A stretch of 64,000 nucleotides of DNA from Myroides marinus (GCF_900109075.1 NZ_FNYS01000001.1:124001-188000); one strand, 5' to 3'. Positions 45,771 through 55,340 are shown, numbered from the stretch's first letter. Numbers and translations are program-made. The notes: generated by a model from the letters alone, not told the origin.

Positions 45771-45802
45771 AAAAAAAAGGTTGTTTTTACAACAACCTTT
45801 TT
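45771..45802 (-). terminator. Terminator of SusCD pair 4
   Basis: AAAAGGTTGTT / AACAACCTTTT, 5-nt loop, eight-base A-run on the plus strand (T-run on the minus strand), just past the SusD stop at 45808. The lipoprotein gene downstream is thus a separate unit. Confidence 0.85.
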
Positions 45803-45807
45803 CTTTA

Positions 45808-47322
45808 TTATTCAATTGGATTCTGTGGTGATAACAATGGATTTGCATCACGTTCAGCTTTTGGCAATTGTAAAGTAAATTTAGCACTTGGTGCTATAAT
45901 ATCTTTAAGTTGTCCTTTAGCTATGTGGTTAGTTCCTTCATAGATTCTAACTAATGAAGTACCCCAACGTTTCATATCTATTAAACCAAAACCTTCACCC
46001 CAAAGTTCAATTCTCTTTTGTATCTTAAACTCTTCGAATAAAGATTTAGACGCTAATCTCTTATTGATATCATATCCTTTATCACGTGTAGACATATAAT
46101 CAACTAAAACTTTTTTAGCTTCTCCTTCTTCACCTAACTTAATTGCAGCTTCCATATAATTAAATAAGATTTCTGTCTTTCTCATATAACAGTAATCTCC
46201 TAAGAACTTAGTTTTATCAATGAACTTCGTATTAACATATAATGGTAATGCCGCATCTTCTTTCCAGTTTGGGCTACTATAAATACGTTTTCCATCAGCA
46301 AACCACTCAGTTTTACGTTTATCAGTACCATTCATTTCATCATATAAACGTTTATCAATAGATTTAGTTGTGTTACCAACACGTCCATATCCTACGTTAA
46401 ATGAATCCATATGAGAAAAGTATGATGCATAGAAAGTAGTACTACTTCCGTCAATAGCAGTACCCCACATCCAATCAGCATTAGCTATTGAACTAAAGTT
46501 TCCACTATTAACAACATCAAAGCTAGCAGCACCGATATTCCCACCTAAAGCTAACTTAGCATAGTCTTTCGCTTTAGCAAATTCTTCAGTGTATAAATAA
46601 TATCTAGATAAGATACCTGCTACAACAGATTGATTAATATAGTTCGCATTTGGGCGACTATATCCTTCTAGAATAGTATAAGCTCTAACTAAGTCATTCT
46701 CTATAAATTTCTTAACTTCACTAGCAGGAACTCTATTTAGTTTATAAATAAATTCTCCTTTAGGTCCTTGCTCACCTTTTTCATCAATACTCTCAATACT
46801 AATTCCATCTCCATTATATTCATATAAACGGATTAGGTTTAAGTTAGCAAATGCTCTAAGTGCTAATGCACGACCATAAATAGCATTTGACTCATACTTA
46901 GAGTCTGTACGTAACACAGATTGAATAACCTGATTAGCACTGTGAGCTAACTTATTATAATAATTATAAACCGTAGCTGTATTATAGCTTTCTAAACGAT
47001 CTTGGTAAGTATAATGGTATGAAAACCAGTTAATATTAGCATAAGCAACATCATTACTCATAGCATCTACAATAATATCAACAGCTTTCTGTCCAAAATC
47101 CTCATGTGAACCTACTTCCGCAACTCCACTCTTAAACATAAGGTTTAAACCACCACTTTCAAGTCCATTATTCAAAACCATTGCAGATTCTGGGAACTTA
47201 GCTAACGCGGCCATTTGATTATCAGAGAAATTTGAATTCAAATCATTCTCTGTAAAATCTTTCGAACAAGAACCTAAAACAATAGATCCTAGAACGAAAG
47301 TAGAATATATAATTTTTTTCAT
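45808..47322 (-). CDS. SusD/RagB-like lipoprotein, pair 4
   Basis: 504-residue SusD/RagB protein. The signal peptide is MKKIIYSTFVLGSIVLGSC with lipid Cys19, followed by SKDFTENDLNSNFS. Typical helices (YNKLAHSANQVIQSVLRTDSKYESNAIYGRALALRAFANLNLIRLYEYNG) and C-terminal RKTEILFNYMEAAIKLGEEGEAKKVLVDYMSTRDKGYD, RIELWGEGFGLIDMKRWG are present. It starts 15 nt after its SusC. The nearest relative in the window is the SusD of pair 2. Substrate unknown. Confidence 0.92.
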   Translation of the reverse strand: MKKIIYSTFVLGSIVLGSCSKDFTENDLNSNFSDNQMAALAKFPESAMVLNNGLESGGLNLMFKSGVAEVGSHEDFGQKAVDIIVDAMSNDVAYANINWFSYHYTYQDRLESYNTATVYNYYNKLAHSANQVIQSVLRTDSKYESNAIYGRALALRAFANLNLIRLYEYNGDGISIESIDEKGEQGPKGEFIYKLNRVPASEVKKFIENDLVRAYTILEGYSRPNANYINQSVVAGILSRYYLYTEEFAKAKDYAKLALGGNIGAASFDVVNSGNFSSIANADWMWGTAIDGSSTTFYASYFSHMDSFNVGYGRVGNTTKSIDKRLYDEMNGTDKRKTEWFADGKRIYSSPNWKEDAALPLYVNTKFIDKTKFLGDYCYMRKTEILFNYMEAAIKLGEEGEAKKVLVDYMSTRDKGYDINKRLASKSLFEEFKIQKRIELWGEGFGLIDMKRWGTSLVRIYEGTNHIAKGQLKDIIAPSAKFTLQLPKAERDANPLLSPQNPIE

Positions 47323-47337
47323 AATAAACTTCTAGAA

Positions 47338-50300
47338 TTAAAATTGGATATTAGCTCCGAATGCAAATGTTGTATATAAAGGATATCCTGTTCCAGATAA
47401 ACCTGTTAAGTTTAATCTTGGATCATAACCTTGACGTTTTGACCATAAAGCTGCATTATCAACTGTTGCATATAAACGTAATCTGCTTAATCCTATACTA
47501 CTTACAACATCTTTATTAAATGTATATCCTACAGTAACGTTCTGTAAGCTTAAGTAATCAGATTTGATTAACGCCATAGTCGAACCACTATATGCATTAG
47601 ATTTATCATCAACATCTACACGAGGCATAGATCCTTGTTTAGTAACAGGATTCCATGTTTTATCAAAGTCATTATGTAAATTCTGACCTGCTTTTAAAGC
47701 AAAGAAGTTAGTATATTTTGTATCATAACCATAGCCACCGAATTGGTAAGCAAAGTTTGCAGATAAATCAAATCCTTTATACTCAACATTTAAACCAAAT
47801 CCTCCATATAATTTTGGAAGTGGAGATTTATCAATTCTTTGGTAAGAAGCATCATTCCAGTTTTCAGTAATAGTACGCTCACCAGTTTTTTCATTAATTT
47901 TGATGAACTGAGCGTTACCATTCTCTTGGTTAACACCAACATACTCTTTTAAGTAGTACTCATAAATTGATCCTCCTTCTTCACGAATAAATTGACCAGA
48001 GATGATACTCTTTTGTCCATTTGGAAGCTTAGTAATTTCGTTCTTATAATGAGTACCGTTAACATTTAAGCTAACTTTTAAGTCATTAGTTCTAACGATA
48101 TCACCTGTTAAACTAACCTCAAAACCAGTATTTTTCATATTACCAGCATTATAAGGCATTGTCTTGAATCCAGTTACTACTGGTTGAGGAACGAAGAATA
48201 ACATATCGTCCACTTTTCTAACAAAGTACTCAGCATCAACAGCGATTCTACCATTTAAGAATGATCCTTCAAAACCTACGTTAAAGTTTTTATTAACCTC
48301 CCAAGTAATATCTTTATTTCCTTTTGATTCTCCAACAATCTTAATTGGTGCATCTGGATCAAAACTAGGAGTAATAGAATACTGATTTTGGAAAGGATTC
48401 ATAACTAACAAGTTATCATTCCCTTGCTCACCGTAACTAGATTTTATTTTTAATTGATCAATCCATGTGATATTCTTCATGAAGTTTTCAGAAGAGATAA
48501 CCCAAGCTCCACCAACTCCAAAGAAAGTTCCCCATTTATTATCTGGGTGGAAGTAAGAAGAAGCATCACGTCTAATACTTGCATTAACGAAGTATTTATT
48601 ATTATACCCATAGTTAAGTTTAGCGAAATACCCTTCTAAAGAATAAGTTTCGTTTCCACCATTTGCACTATTAATAACAGCAGCATGATCAATATAAGGA
48701 CTATCTGGGAATAACATATTAGTACGTTGTACATATAAGTTATCTTTCTTTCTATCCATTGTCTCGTGACCTACTAAAAAATCAACTGAATGTTGTCCAA
48801 ACCATTTGTTATAGTTTAATAACTGTTGGTTAGTCACAGCATACATCTTATTATCTTGTTGATTAGCACGTCCATTAACACCAGTACCTGAACCATAAAC
48901 TGGATTCATAGTGTAACGTAATATATCACTATTCATATCAGCAGATATAACATATTTAAATGTTAATCCTTCTGCTAATCTCATATCTAAATATGCTGAA
49001 GTAAACAATTGATCACCAACTGTCTTTCTGTAGTCATAAGTACCAGAAGCATATGGGTTAGCATTTTGTCCAAAAGGTCTTAAGTTAGGGCTAACACTTC
49101 CTGATCCATCATCATACATTACACTTCCATTATCATCTCTCATGATATTTCCACTAGCATCATAAGCGTGTACTGGATAGATAGGTGCGATTCTAGATGA
49201 CCAGAAGAAAGGGTTAGCATAAGCAGTATTATTACCTCTGATATAATCTCCTCCCATTGGATTTTCTCTTTCAATGTGAGCATAGTTTACACTACCTCCT
49301 ACTTTGAAAGTTTTATTAATACGAGAATCAATACTTAAACGTCCAGTAATTTTTTGGTAATCATTATTAGCTACGATACCTTCATTCTTCTCATGCCCTA
49401 AAGACATTAAGAATGTAGTATTATCAGTACCACCTGAAATACTTAAATTATTTTGAGTAAATAACCCATCTCTAAATAAATAATCATCATATAATTCATG
49501 ATACATTAATTGTGCATTTGGGTTCATTTTTCCAGTTGCTGGATCAATTAATTGATTATCTGGTACATTATAAATATTATATCCTAAACCTGATCCTAAT
49601 TTATCAGAATACTCTCTAATTAACCCTTTAGAAGCTAATTGTGAAGCATCTGCAAAACTTTTACCATTAGACATATAACTATTTCTTAAAGCACCATAGT
49701 AAGACTCATAGTACTTAGAAGGACTAGTCATTTTATCGTAATCTTGGAATTTAGAACTAGCAATACCTACTTTAGTATCAAAAGAAACATTAGTTTTTCC
49801 TGATTGTCCACGTTTAGTAGTAATAATGATAACACCATTAGCCCCTCTATTTCCATATAAAGCTGCAGCAGACGCATCTTTTAAGAAAGAGATAGTCTCA
49901 ATATCAGCATTATTAATAGAATTTAATGTTCCATTAAATGGTACACCATCCACTACTAGCAACGGCTCAGAACTAGCAGAGATAGACCCTACCCCTCTAA
50001 AACGGATAGTTGCGTTATCACCAGGTGAACCACTGTTATTCATAATCTGAACCCCAGCAACCTTACCTACTAAACCTTGAGTTACATCAGACGTAGTTAC
50101 ATCTCTAATTTGTTTGCTATCAACTACTGCTACAGAACCAGCAATAGAAGTTTTACTTTGAGTACCATATGCAGTTACTACTACCTCTTCTAACATAGAA
50201 TCTTCTGATTCTAAAGAAACGTTATAGTTGTTTGCTGTAGACACTTTGTACTCTTTATCATTCATCCCGATGAATGAGTATACTAATACATCACCAGGTT

Positions 50301-50493
50301 TTACTTTTAAAGAATACTTTCCGTCTAAATCTGTTTGAGTTCCTTCTTGAGTTCCTTTGATTACCACAGTTACCCCTGGTAATGGAAGACCTCCCTCAGA
50401 TACTACTCCAGATAGAGTCTTTTGTTGTGCAAAAGAAGTTTGCACAGCTAGCCCTGCTGCCAGAGCTAAAGTCCATCTTAACTTAGAAATCAT
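47338..50493 (-). CDS. SusC-like TonB-dependent transporter, pair 4
   Basis: 1051-residue SusC/RagA transporter: signal peptide (to TSFAQ), CarboxypepD_reg-like domain (LSGVVSEGGLPLPGVTVVIKGTQEGTQTDLDGKYSLKVKPGD), TonB box (LEEVVVTAYGTQSKTSIAGS), plug (VQIMNNSGSPGDNATIRFRGVGSISASSEPLLVVDGVPFN, NRGANGVIIITTKRG) and barrel ending FGANIQF. It is the first SusC met by transcription entering the cluster. The upstream box is at 50518-50525. Confidence 0.94.
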   Translation of the reverse strand: MISKLRWTLALAAGLAVQTSFAQQKTLSGVVSEGGLPLPGVTVVIKGTQEGTQTDLDGKYSLKVKPGDVLVYSFIGMNDKEYKVSTANNYNVSLESEDSMLEEVVVTAYGTQSKTSIAGSVAVVDSKQIRDVTTSDVTQGLVGKVAGVQIMNNSGSPGDNATIRFRGVGSISASSEPLLVVDGVPFNGTLNSINNADIETISFLKDASAAALYGNRGANGVIIITTKRGQSGKTNVSFDTKVGIASSKFQDYDKMTSPSKYYESYYGALRNSYMSNGKSFADASQLASKGLIREYSDKLGSGLGYNIYNVPDNQLIDPATGKMNPNAQLMYHELYDDYLFRDGLFTQNNLSISGGTDNTTFLMSLGHEKNEGIVANNDYQKITGRLSIDSRINKTFKVGGSVNYAHIERENPMGGDYIRGNNTAYANPFFWSSRIAPIYPVHAYDASGNIMRDDNGSVMYDDGSGSVSPNLRPFGQNANPYASGTYDYRKTVGDQLFTSAYLDMRLAEGLTFKYVISADMNSDILRYTMNPVYGSGTGVNGRANQQDNKMYAVTNQQLLNYNKWFGQHSVDFLVGHETMDRKKDNLYVQRTNMLFPDSPYIDHAAVINSANGGNETYSLEGYFAKLNYGYNNKYFVNASIRRDASSYFHPDNKWGTFFGVGGAWVISSENFMKNITWIDQLKIKSSYGEQGNDNLLVMNPFQNQYSITPSFDPDAPIKIVGESKGNKDITWEVNKNFNVGFEGSFLNGRIAVDAEYFVRKVDDMLFFVPQPVVTGFKTMPYNAGNMKNTGFEVSLTGDIVRTNDLKVSLNVNGTHYKNEITKLPNGQKSIISGQFIREEGGSIYEYYLKEYVGVNQENGNAQFIKINEKTGERTITENWNDASYQRIDKSPLPKLYGGFGLNVEYKGFDLSANFAYQFGGYGYDTKYTNFFALKAGQNLHNDFDKTWNPVTKQGSMPRVDVDDKSNAYSGSTMALIKSDYLSLQNVTVGYTFNKDVVSSIGLSRLRLYATVDNAALWSKRQGYDPRLNLTGLSGTGYPLYTTFAFGANIQF

Positions 50494-50504
50494 TATTAAA
50501 TTGA

Positions 50505-50525
50505 ATTAGTTAGTTCACAAATCTA
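50505..50525 (-). promoter_or_regulatory. SusC promoter/leader signature, pair 4
   Basis: Minus strand TAGATTTG (50525-50518) followed by ACTAACTAAT (50514-50505); the box ends 24 nt before the ATG at 50493. A TTG occurs 14 nt upstream of the box, shorter than the usual spacing. Confidence 0.6.
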
Positions 50526-50869
50526 AAAAAGTAATTACACAACCTAACCTTAATACCAATTATTAACAACAATAACCAAAACCAATCTTAACACTTTAAA
50601 TAATATTTATTATTTTAACAAATAAAAAACATTATAAACTATTATAAAATTCAAATATATGCATCTTAAATAATTTGATTTTTAACTTACTATTAAAAAA
50701 AACAAAACAAATGCATTTTTTTTAACAGTACAAAACTTGAATAGTATAATTACAATCAAGGTTTACAAAAATTAGTGCCAAAAAAAAGCACTTATTTTAA
50801 CAAAACATTGATTACCCTATATATCAAAATTATGATAACTCAAATAACACCATTAAGTAGATTAATACT

Positions 50870-50877
50870 TACTTTTG
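50870..50877 (+). promoter_or_regulatory. Candidate -7 box of rnhB
   Basis: TACTTTTG, an exact TAnnTTTG match, 24 nt before the ATG at 50902; no clear -33 element. Confidence 0.5.
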
Positions 50878-50901
50878 TCTTATACCTAAAGTATACATTT
50901 T

Positions 50902-51501
50902 ATGTTATTACAGAACTATTCACAGTCTTTATTAGAAGCAGGTACAGACGAGGCTGGTAGAGGATGTATAGCTGGCCCAGTAACTGCCGCTGCTGTTATC
51001 CTACCTCAGGATTTCTTAAACGAAGAAATAAACGACTCTAAAAAAATCACTTCCAAAATACGATATAAACTTAGAGAAATCATAGAAGAAAAAGCTCTTA
51101 CTTATAAAGTAACGCATCTCCATGAAGATACTATAGAAGAGTTAAACATATTACATGCTTCTATTAAAGCGATGACTTTATCTGTAGAAGCACTAGATCC
51201 TAAACCAGAATTCTTAATCATCGATGGTAATAGATTCACTCCTATTCCTAGTCTACCTCATCAGTGTATAGTTAAAGGCGATATGAAATATCTAAGTCTA
51301 GCTGCAGCCTCTATATTAGCCAAAACATATAGAGATGATTATATGGATATGATACACGAAGAGTTTCCAATGTACAATTGGAAAAAAAACAAAGGATACC
51401 CTACTAAAGAACACAGAGAAGCTATAGCTAAATATGGTCCCTGTAAGTATCACAGAATGTCTTTTAAGTTATTACCTGACCAATTAAAGCTAGAACTATA
51501 A
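50902..51501 (+). CDS. rnhB: Ribonuclease HII
   Basis: 199-residue RNase HII, which cuts RNA in RNA-DNA hybrids and single ribonucleotides in DNA. The catalytic carboxylates D16 and E17 (GTDEAGRG), D108 (FLIIDGN) and D145 (AKTYRDD) are all present, as is [10 protein letters not shown]. The C-terminal [25 protein letters not shown] substrate-binding element is intact. It is a single gene transcribed away from the SusCD cluster. Confidence 0.97.
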   Translation: MLLQNYSQSLLEAGTDEAGRGCIAGPVTAAAVILPQDFLNEEINDSKKITSKIRYKLREIIEEKALTYKVTHLHEDTIEELNILHASIKAMTLSVEALDPKPEFLIIDGNRFTPIPSLPHQCIVKGDMKYLSLAAASILAKTYRDDYMDMIHEEFPMYNWKKNKGYPTKEHREAIAKYGPCKYHRMSFKLLPDQLKLEL

Positions 51502-51581
51502 TTCTACTACTTAGAGATAATTAATTATTATCTTTCTTTTTACTATTTCTGTATTTAAGATTAGTTTTATCTTCCATAGTA

Positions 51582-51674
51582 GTTCCTTCGGGCACGACTT
51601 TGGTACGGTTCGGAAAACAGCTTCTTAACCCAAGTAAACACAGGGAGTTACCGAACAACATCAAAACAAACTAA
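51582..51674. repeat. Unexplained GC-richer element, possible dispersed repeat or small RNA
   Basis: The plus strand reads without stop as VPSGTTLVRFGKQLLNPSKH.. ending at TAA 51674; the minus strand also encodes KVVPEGTTMEDKT.. . GTTCGG (51608-51613) and CCGAAC (51651-51656) could close a stem around a 37-nt loop. Its composition is clearly unlike the flanks. I recall related blocks in other flavobacterial genomes but cannot confirm this. The nature is undecided. Confidence 0.35.
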
Positions 51675-51804
51675 GAACAAAAAATTACTACATATTGATT
51701 TACAATAACTTATACAAAAAATCTATATTCATAATTAGCCAAAAAGAGATAATTGAGTCAAAAACGCCAAACAAGGTCAAAAATATCAAATAGATAAATA
51801 TTTA

Positions 51805-51847
51805 AAAAAATAAAGGAGCTATTTCTATATCTAGAAATAGCTCCTTT
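51805..51847 (-). terminator. Terminator of the hemL operon
   Basis: 16-bp perfect stem (AAAGGAGCTATTTCTA / TAGAAATAGCTCCTTT) with a 4-nt loop. On the minus strand it is followed by ATTTTTTT. Confidence 0.9.
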
Positions 51848-51872
51848 AATATATAATAGATAGTACTACTGA

Positions 51873-53156
51873 CTAGCTAGCGAATATCTTATTCACAGCA
51901 TTAATAGTGTAATCTAAATCCTCGTATGTCAATGCATCTGTAATAAACCATGTCTCATATGATGAAGGTGCGATATACACGCCCTCTGCCAATAATCCAT
52001 GGAAGAATTTCTTAAACGTATCATTATTACCATATCCAGCTGTATCAAAATCTACTACCTCTCTCTCGTCAAAGAATACAGAGATCATAGATCCAACACG
52101 GTTGATAGTATAAGCTACTTTATTGTCATTTAACACTTTTCGCATTCCTCTCTCTAAGTAAGCAGTCTTCTCTTCTAATCGAGTGAATAATTCACTGTCT
52201 TTATTGATCTCTTGTAACATTGTCAATCCTGCTGCCATAGCCAATGGATTACCAGATAAAGTACCTGCCTGGTATACTGGTCCTACAGGAGCTAGATAAT
52301 TCATAATTTCATTACATGCTGCAAAAGCTCCTACTGGTAGTCCACCTCCGATAACTTTACCAAATGTAACGATATCAGCATTCACTCCAAATAACTCTTG
52401 CGCTCCACCCTTAGCAAGACGGAATCCTGTCATCACCTCATCAAAGATCAATAACGTACCATGTTTATCACATAGTGCTCTTAATCCTTCTAAAAACCCT
52501 TTAGCAGGAGGTACACATCCCATATTACCAGCTACTGGCTCTACGATGATAGCTGCTACTTCTCCTTTATTAGCATCTAAGATAGACTCTACATTCGCTA
52601 AGTCATTATACGTAGCTAATAATGTATCTTTAGCAGTACCTGAAGTTACTCCAGGGCTATTAGGTGATCCGAACGTAACAGCACCACTACCTGCAGAAAT
52701 CAAAAATGAATCTGAGTGTCCGTGATAACATCCTTTAAACTTAATTATCTTTTCTCTATCTGTAAATCCACGTGCTAGACGTATAGCACTCATACATGCT
52801 TCTGTACCTGAATTTACAAAACGTATTTTATCAATATTTGGAACCATAGAAACAGCTAACTCTGCTATCTTTGTTTCTATCTCTGTTGGCATACCAAAAG
52901 AAGTTCCTAATTTAGCTTTTTCGATTACAGCGTTAACTACAGGCTCATAAGCATGCCCTAATATCATAGGTCCCCATGAGTTAATGTAGTCTATAAGTTT
53001 ATTGCCATCTTCATCATATAAATATGCTCCTTTAGCTTCTTTTACGAAGATAGGAGTTCCTCCGACAGATTTAAAAGCACGTACAGGAGAGTTAACTCCT
53101 CCAGGTATTACTTTCTCAGCTTCTGCAAAAAGCTGACTGCTTCTTTGGTATAACAT
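51873..53156 (-). CDS. hemL: Glutamate-1-semialdehyde 2,1-aminomutase
   Basis: 427-residue PLP enzyme making 5-aminolevulinate, the second step of the C5 haem pathway. The motifs [53 protein letters not shown] and the PLP-binding K267 in [15 protein letters not shown] identify it as GSAM and not another class III aminotransferase. It starts 1 nt after the stop of the glucosaminidase gene and is the last gene of a four-gene minus-strand operon. Confidence 0.97.
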   Translation of the reverse strand: MLYQRSSQLFAEAEKVIPGGVNSPVRAFKSVGGTPIFVKEAKGAYLYDEDGNKLIDYINSWGPMILGHAYEPVVNAVIEKAKLGTSFGMPTEIETKIAELAVSMVPNIDKIRFVNSGTEACMSAIRLARGFTDREKIIKFKGCYHGHSDSFLISAGSGAVTFGSPNSPGVTSGTAKDTLLATYNDLANVESILDANKGEVAAIIVEPVAGNMGCVPPAKGFLEGLRALCDKHGTLLIFDEVMTGFRLAKGGAQELFGVNADIVTFGKVIGGGLPVGAFAACNEIMNYLAPVGPVYQAGTLSGNPLAMAAGLTMLQEINKDSELFTRLEEKTAYLERGMRKVLNDNKVAYTINRVGSMISVFFDEREVVDFDTAGYGNNDTFKKFFHGLLAEGVYIAPSSYETWFITDALTYEDLDYTINAVNKIFAS

Positions 53157-53157
53157 A

Positions 53158-54123
53158 TTATTTAATTTTTAAGGTTTGTCCGATTGAAATTGTGTTACTT
53201 GTCAGTTTATTCAACTTCTGTAGTTGTTCTACAGTTAGATTATATCTTTTAGATATATTGTATAATGTATCTCCCTTTACTACTGTGTGTGTACCACCCT
53301 TCTTCGTAGTAGAAGTCTGACTTGATTTAGATGTAGTCTTTGTGTTAGAAGCTACACTAGTACTATCTGTCGCTGTAGAGATAGTGCGAGGTCTAGGCCC
53401 AGTCACTTTCTTATTAAGCACTTCTGCATCGTACTTGTATAACTCATATCGTTCTATAAGACTAATAAGTTTATCAGCATATCGCGGATCTGTAGCATAC
53501 CCAGCTTTCTTAAGTCCTACTGCCCAACCTTCGTAATCATCTTTATCTAATAAGAAGAGATCATTATATCTCCCCCTTTTACTTAAGAACAGCGAATGGT
53601 CTGTATAAGAGTCTTTAGGATTATCATACTTTCTAAAGCATTCATCTGGCGCATCATCTGTATGACGTACAGACTCGCCTTCCCATCCTTGGTGACATTT
53701 AATTCCGAAGTGGTTATTGGCATTTCTACTAAGTGTACCTTGTCCTGATCCAGATTCTAAGACTCCTTGAGCTAACTTAATACTAGCAGGCACTCCATAA
53801 GTCTGCATATTTTCTTTAGCAGTCTCTTTATATGTATGGATATAGTCACGTATATTATCACTCGTCACACTTAATCTTGACGTAGCTTCTAACACCTCAC
53901 TATTACTTTTTTTCTTTTCTACTTTCTTTTTCTCCACTTCCTCTTTCTGAACTTGTGCTCTATACTCAGATTTAGATACTAGTTCTTTTTCTTTCACCTT
54001 CTTACCAGTTGGAGCAGGATACCTACTCGTTGTTAGGGGCTTACTCTTAGGCATTGGAGCTTTCTTGCTAGCACAGCCAACAAGAAATAGCATACAAATA
54101 AAAAAAATGACTCTTCTATACAT
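53158..54123 (-). CDS. Glucosaminidase-LysM lipoprotein
   Basis: 321-residue lipoprotein with lipid Cys17 ([10 protein letters not shown]). A basic Lys/Glu-rich linker (about 20-80) is followed by a glucosaminidase domain (about 85-230: [47 protein letters not shown], with the catalytic Glu in LESGSG), a Ser/Thr-rich linker, and a single C-terminal LysM ([29 protein letters not shown]). It likely cuts peptidoglycan glycan strands in the periplasm. It sits 12 nt behind the ACC-deaminase-like gene and directly ahead of hemL. Confidence 0.92.
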   Translation of the reverse strand: MYRRVIFFICMLFLVGCASKKAPMPKSKPLTTSRYPAPTGKKVKEKELVSKSEYRAQVQKEEVEKKKVEKKKSNSEVLEATSRLSVTSDNIRDYIHTYKETAKENMQTYGVPASIKLAQGVLESGSGQGTLSRNANNHFGIKCHQGWEGESVRHTDDAPDECFRKYDNPKDSYTDHSLFLSKRGRYNDLFLLDKDDYEGWAVGLKKAGYATDPRYADKLISLIERYELYKYDAEVLNKKVTGPRPRTISTATDSTSVASNTKTTSKSSQTSTTKKGGTHTVVKGDTLYNISKRYNLTVEQLQKLNKLTSNTISIGQTLKIK

Positions 54124-54135
54124 ACATTATTATTA

Positions 54136-55014
54136 CTAAATTTTAATCTTTTCATTCCATCCTTGTACTCCACCAGTGTGAATTACAAGTATTCTACTAT
54201 TATCCTTAAACTTCCCTTTTTTGATTTCCTCTAACACTCCATATATCATTTTCCCGTTATATATAGGATCAAATAAAATTCCTGTATCTTTATATAGCAG
54301 TCTCAAAAAAGAAAGCAATTCTTCGTTATACTTGGCATATCCACCGAAATGATAGTCTAAGACTAAATGCCAATTACTATTAGTGACAAACTTACGAATA
54401 TCCTCATATAGAAAATTACCTTTTAATGCCGGAAAGCCAATTATTGTCTGATTATCGCGTGAACTATTAATAATACCTGCTATTGTCCCCCCAGTCCCTA
54501 CTGCTGTACACACATAGTCAAAGGTGTAATCTTCTTCTTTTAATATTTCTTCAGTTCCCCTTATAGCCTCTTCATTCGTCCCTCCTTCTGGCACTAGATA
54601 AAACTCACCATATTTCTGTTTCAGTTTATCTATAATCACCTCATCTGCTTTCTGTCTATATTCTGTTCTAGTCATAAAGCCAAGCTGCATACCATCGGTT
54701 ACAGCCTTAGTCAGAGTAGCATTTCCTGTATAATTATCTTCTAGCTCTTCTCCTCTTATGATACCTATCGTCTCTATACCACAGATACGTCCTGCCGCTG
54801 CTGTAGCTGCAATATGATTAGAATATGCTCCTCCAAAAGTCAATAGCTTACTATATCCTAACTCTTTCGCTTTTAAAATATTGTACTTTAACTTTCTGAA
54901 TTTATTACCAGAAACCTCTTCATGTAACAAATCTTCTCTCTTGACAAAAATAGTAATACCACGAGGTAATTCTACATTTAACTGTTCATTATATACATTC
55001 TCTTTCTCAAACAT
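54136..55014 (-). CDS. ACC deaminase / D-cysteine desulfhydrase family PLP enzyme
   Basis: 292-residue fold-type II PLP enzyme. K38 in EVSGNKFRKLKYN is the Schiff-base lysine, GGAYSNHIAATAAAG the substrate loop, and VGTGGTIAGI the phosphate-binding loop. The protein is shorter than ACC deaminase (about 340), as is common in the flavobacterial members. D-cysteine desulfhydrase or another small amino acid lyase is as likely as ACC deaminase. It overlaps the upstream 108-residue gene by one base, which suggests coupled translation. Confidence 0.85.
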   Translation of the reverse strand: MFEKENVYNEQLNVELPRGITIFVKREDLLHEEVSGNKFRKLKYNILKAKELGYSKLLTFGGAYSNHIAATAAAGRICGIETIGIIRGEELEDNYTGNATLTKAVTDGMQLGFMTRTEYRQKADEVIIDKLKQKYGEFYLVPEGGTNEEAIRGTEEILKEEDYTFDYVCTAVGTGGTIAGIINSSRDNQTIIGFPALKGNFLYEDIRKFVTNSNWHLVLDYHFGGYAKYNEELLSFLRLLYKDTGILFDPIYNGKMIYGVLEEIKKGKFKDNSRILVIHTGGVQGWNEKIKI

Positions 55015-55340
55015 TATTTCTTATTTCTTAAGAATGAAAAATACTTTCTGTTTTTTAGATACTCTAGATTATGTTCATATTGATAAGCTTCTCGCTCAAA
55101 AATAATAGATCTATAAGCAGTCTTCACATCATTACTCTTAATGTAATGCATTATGAACTCTAGGATATACCAGATGTAAAAAAACACTACCAACAGCTCT
55201 AACTGTTGGCGTAGGTGAATACGCTCATGATTAATTAGATACGCATTATTCTTATCCTCAACTGACCTCAGAATGATAAAAGGAAACAATGTTACTCCTT
55301 GGTATCCCTTAGGCACTAAATTCTTACAGATTACTATCAT
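55014..55340 (-). CDS. HExxH-containing mini membrane protein
   Basis: 108 residues of no family I can name with certainty. It has H38-E-R-I-H42 in YLINHERIHLRQQLELL, a zinc-protease-type HExxH, then one membrane segment (VVFFYIWYILEFIMHYI), then FEREAYQYEHNLEYL, whose glutamate could be the third zinc ligand. It resembles a stripped-down M56/M48-like core. It is the first gene of the operon with the PLP enzyme, glucosaminidase and hemL, and its stop overlaps the next start. Confidence 0.7.
   Translation of the reverse strand: MIVICKNLVPKGYQGVTLFPFIILRSVEDKNNAYLINHERIHLRQQLELLVVFFYIWYILEFIMHYIKSNDVKTAYRSIIFEREAYQYEHNLEYLKNRKYFSFLRNKK

Larger units (their letters stand above)
50494..50901. 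other. 408-nt divergent intergenic region, SusC4 and rnhB
   Basis: Very AT-rich. It contains the SusC4 promoter signature on the left and the TACTTTTG box of rnhB on the right (50870-50877). A small AGTGC / GCACT hairpin around an A-run is at 50774-50792. No coding frame is convincing; the 61-codon frame starting at 50775 only overlaps the rnhB start. Confidence 0.6.
51502..51872. other. 371-nt convergent intergenic region with a GC-richer block
   Basis: Between rnhB and hemL. It holds a compositionally distinct block (about 51582-51674) with GTTCGG / CCGAAC inverted arms, surrounded by very AT-rich DNA, and the hemL terminator at 51805-51847. The block has an open frame on both strands but no obvious start codon with leader, so no gene is called. 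Confidence 0.6.

Noticed and set aside
30139-50493. SusCD phase-variation shufflon
   Set aside because: No invertase gene, no inverted repeats at promoters and all pairs in the same direction; only ordinary homologous recombination is conceivable.
50775-50960. 61-codon plus-strand frame upstream of rnhB
   Set aside because: It overlaps the rnhB start in another frame and contains the rnhB promoter box; no product recognised.
51582-51674. Small protein gene in the GC-richer block
   Set aside because: No ATG/GTG/TTG with a suitable position in the plus frame, and the opposite strand is open as well; kept as an unexplained element instead.
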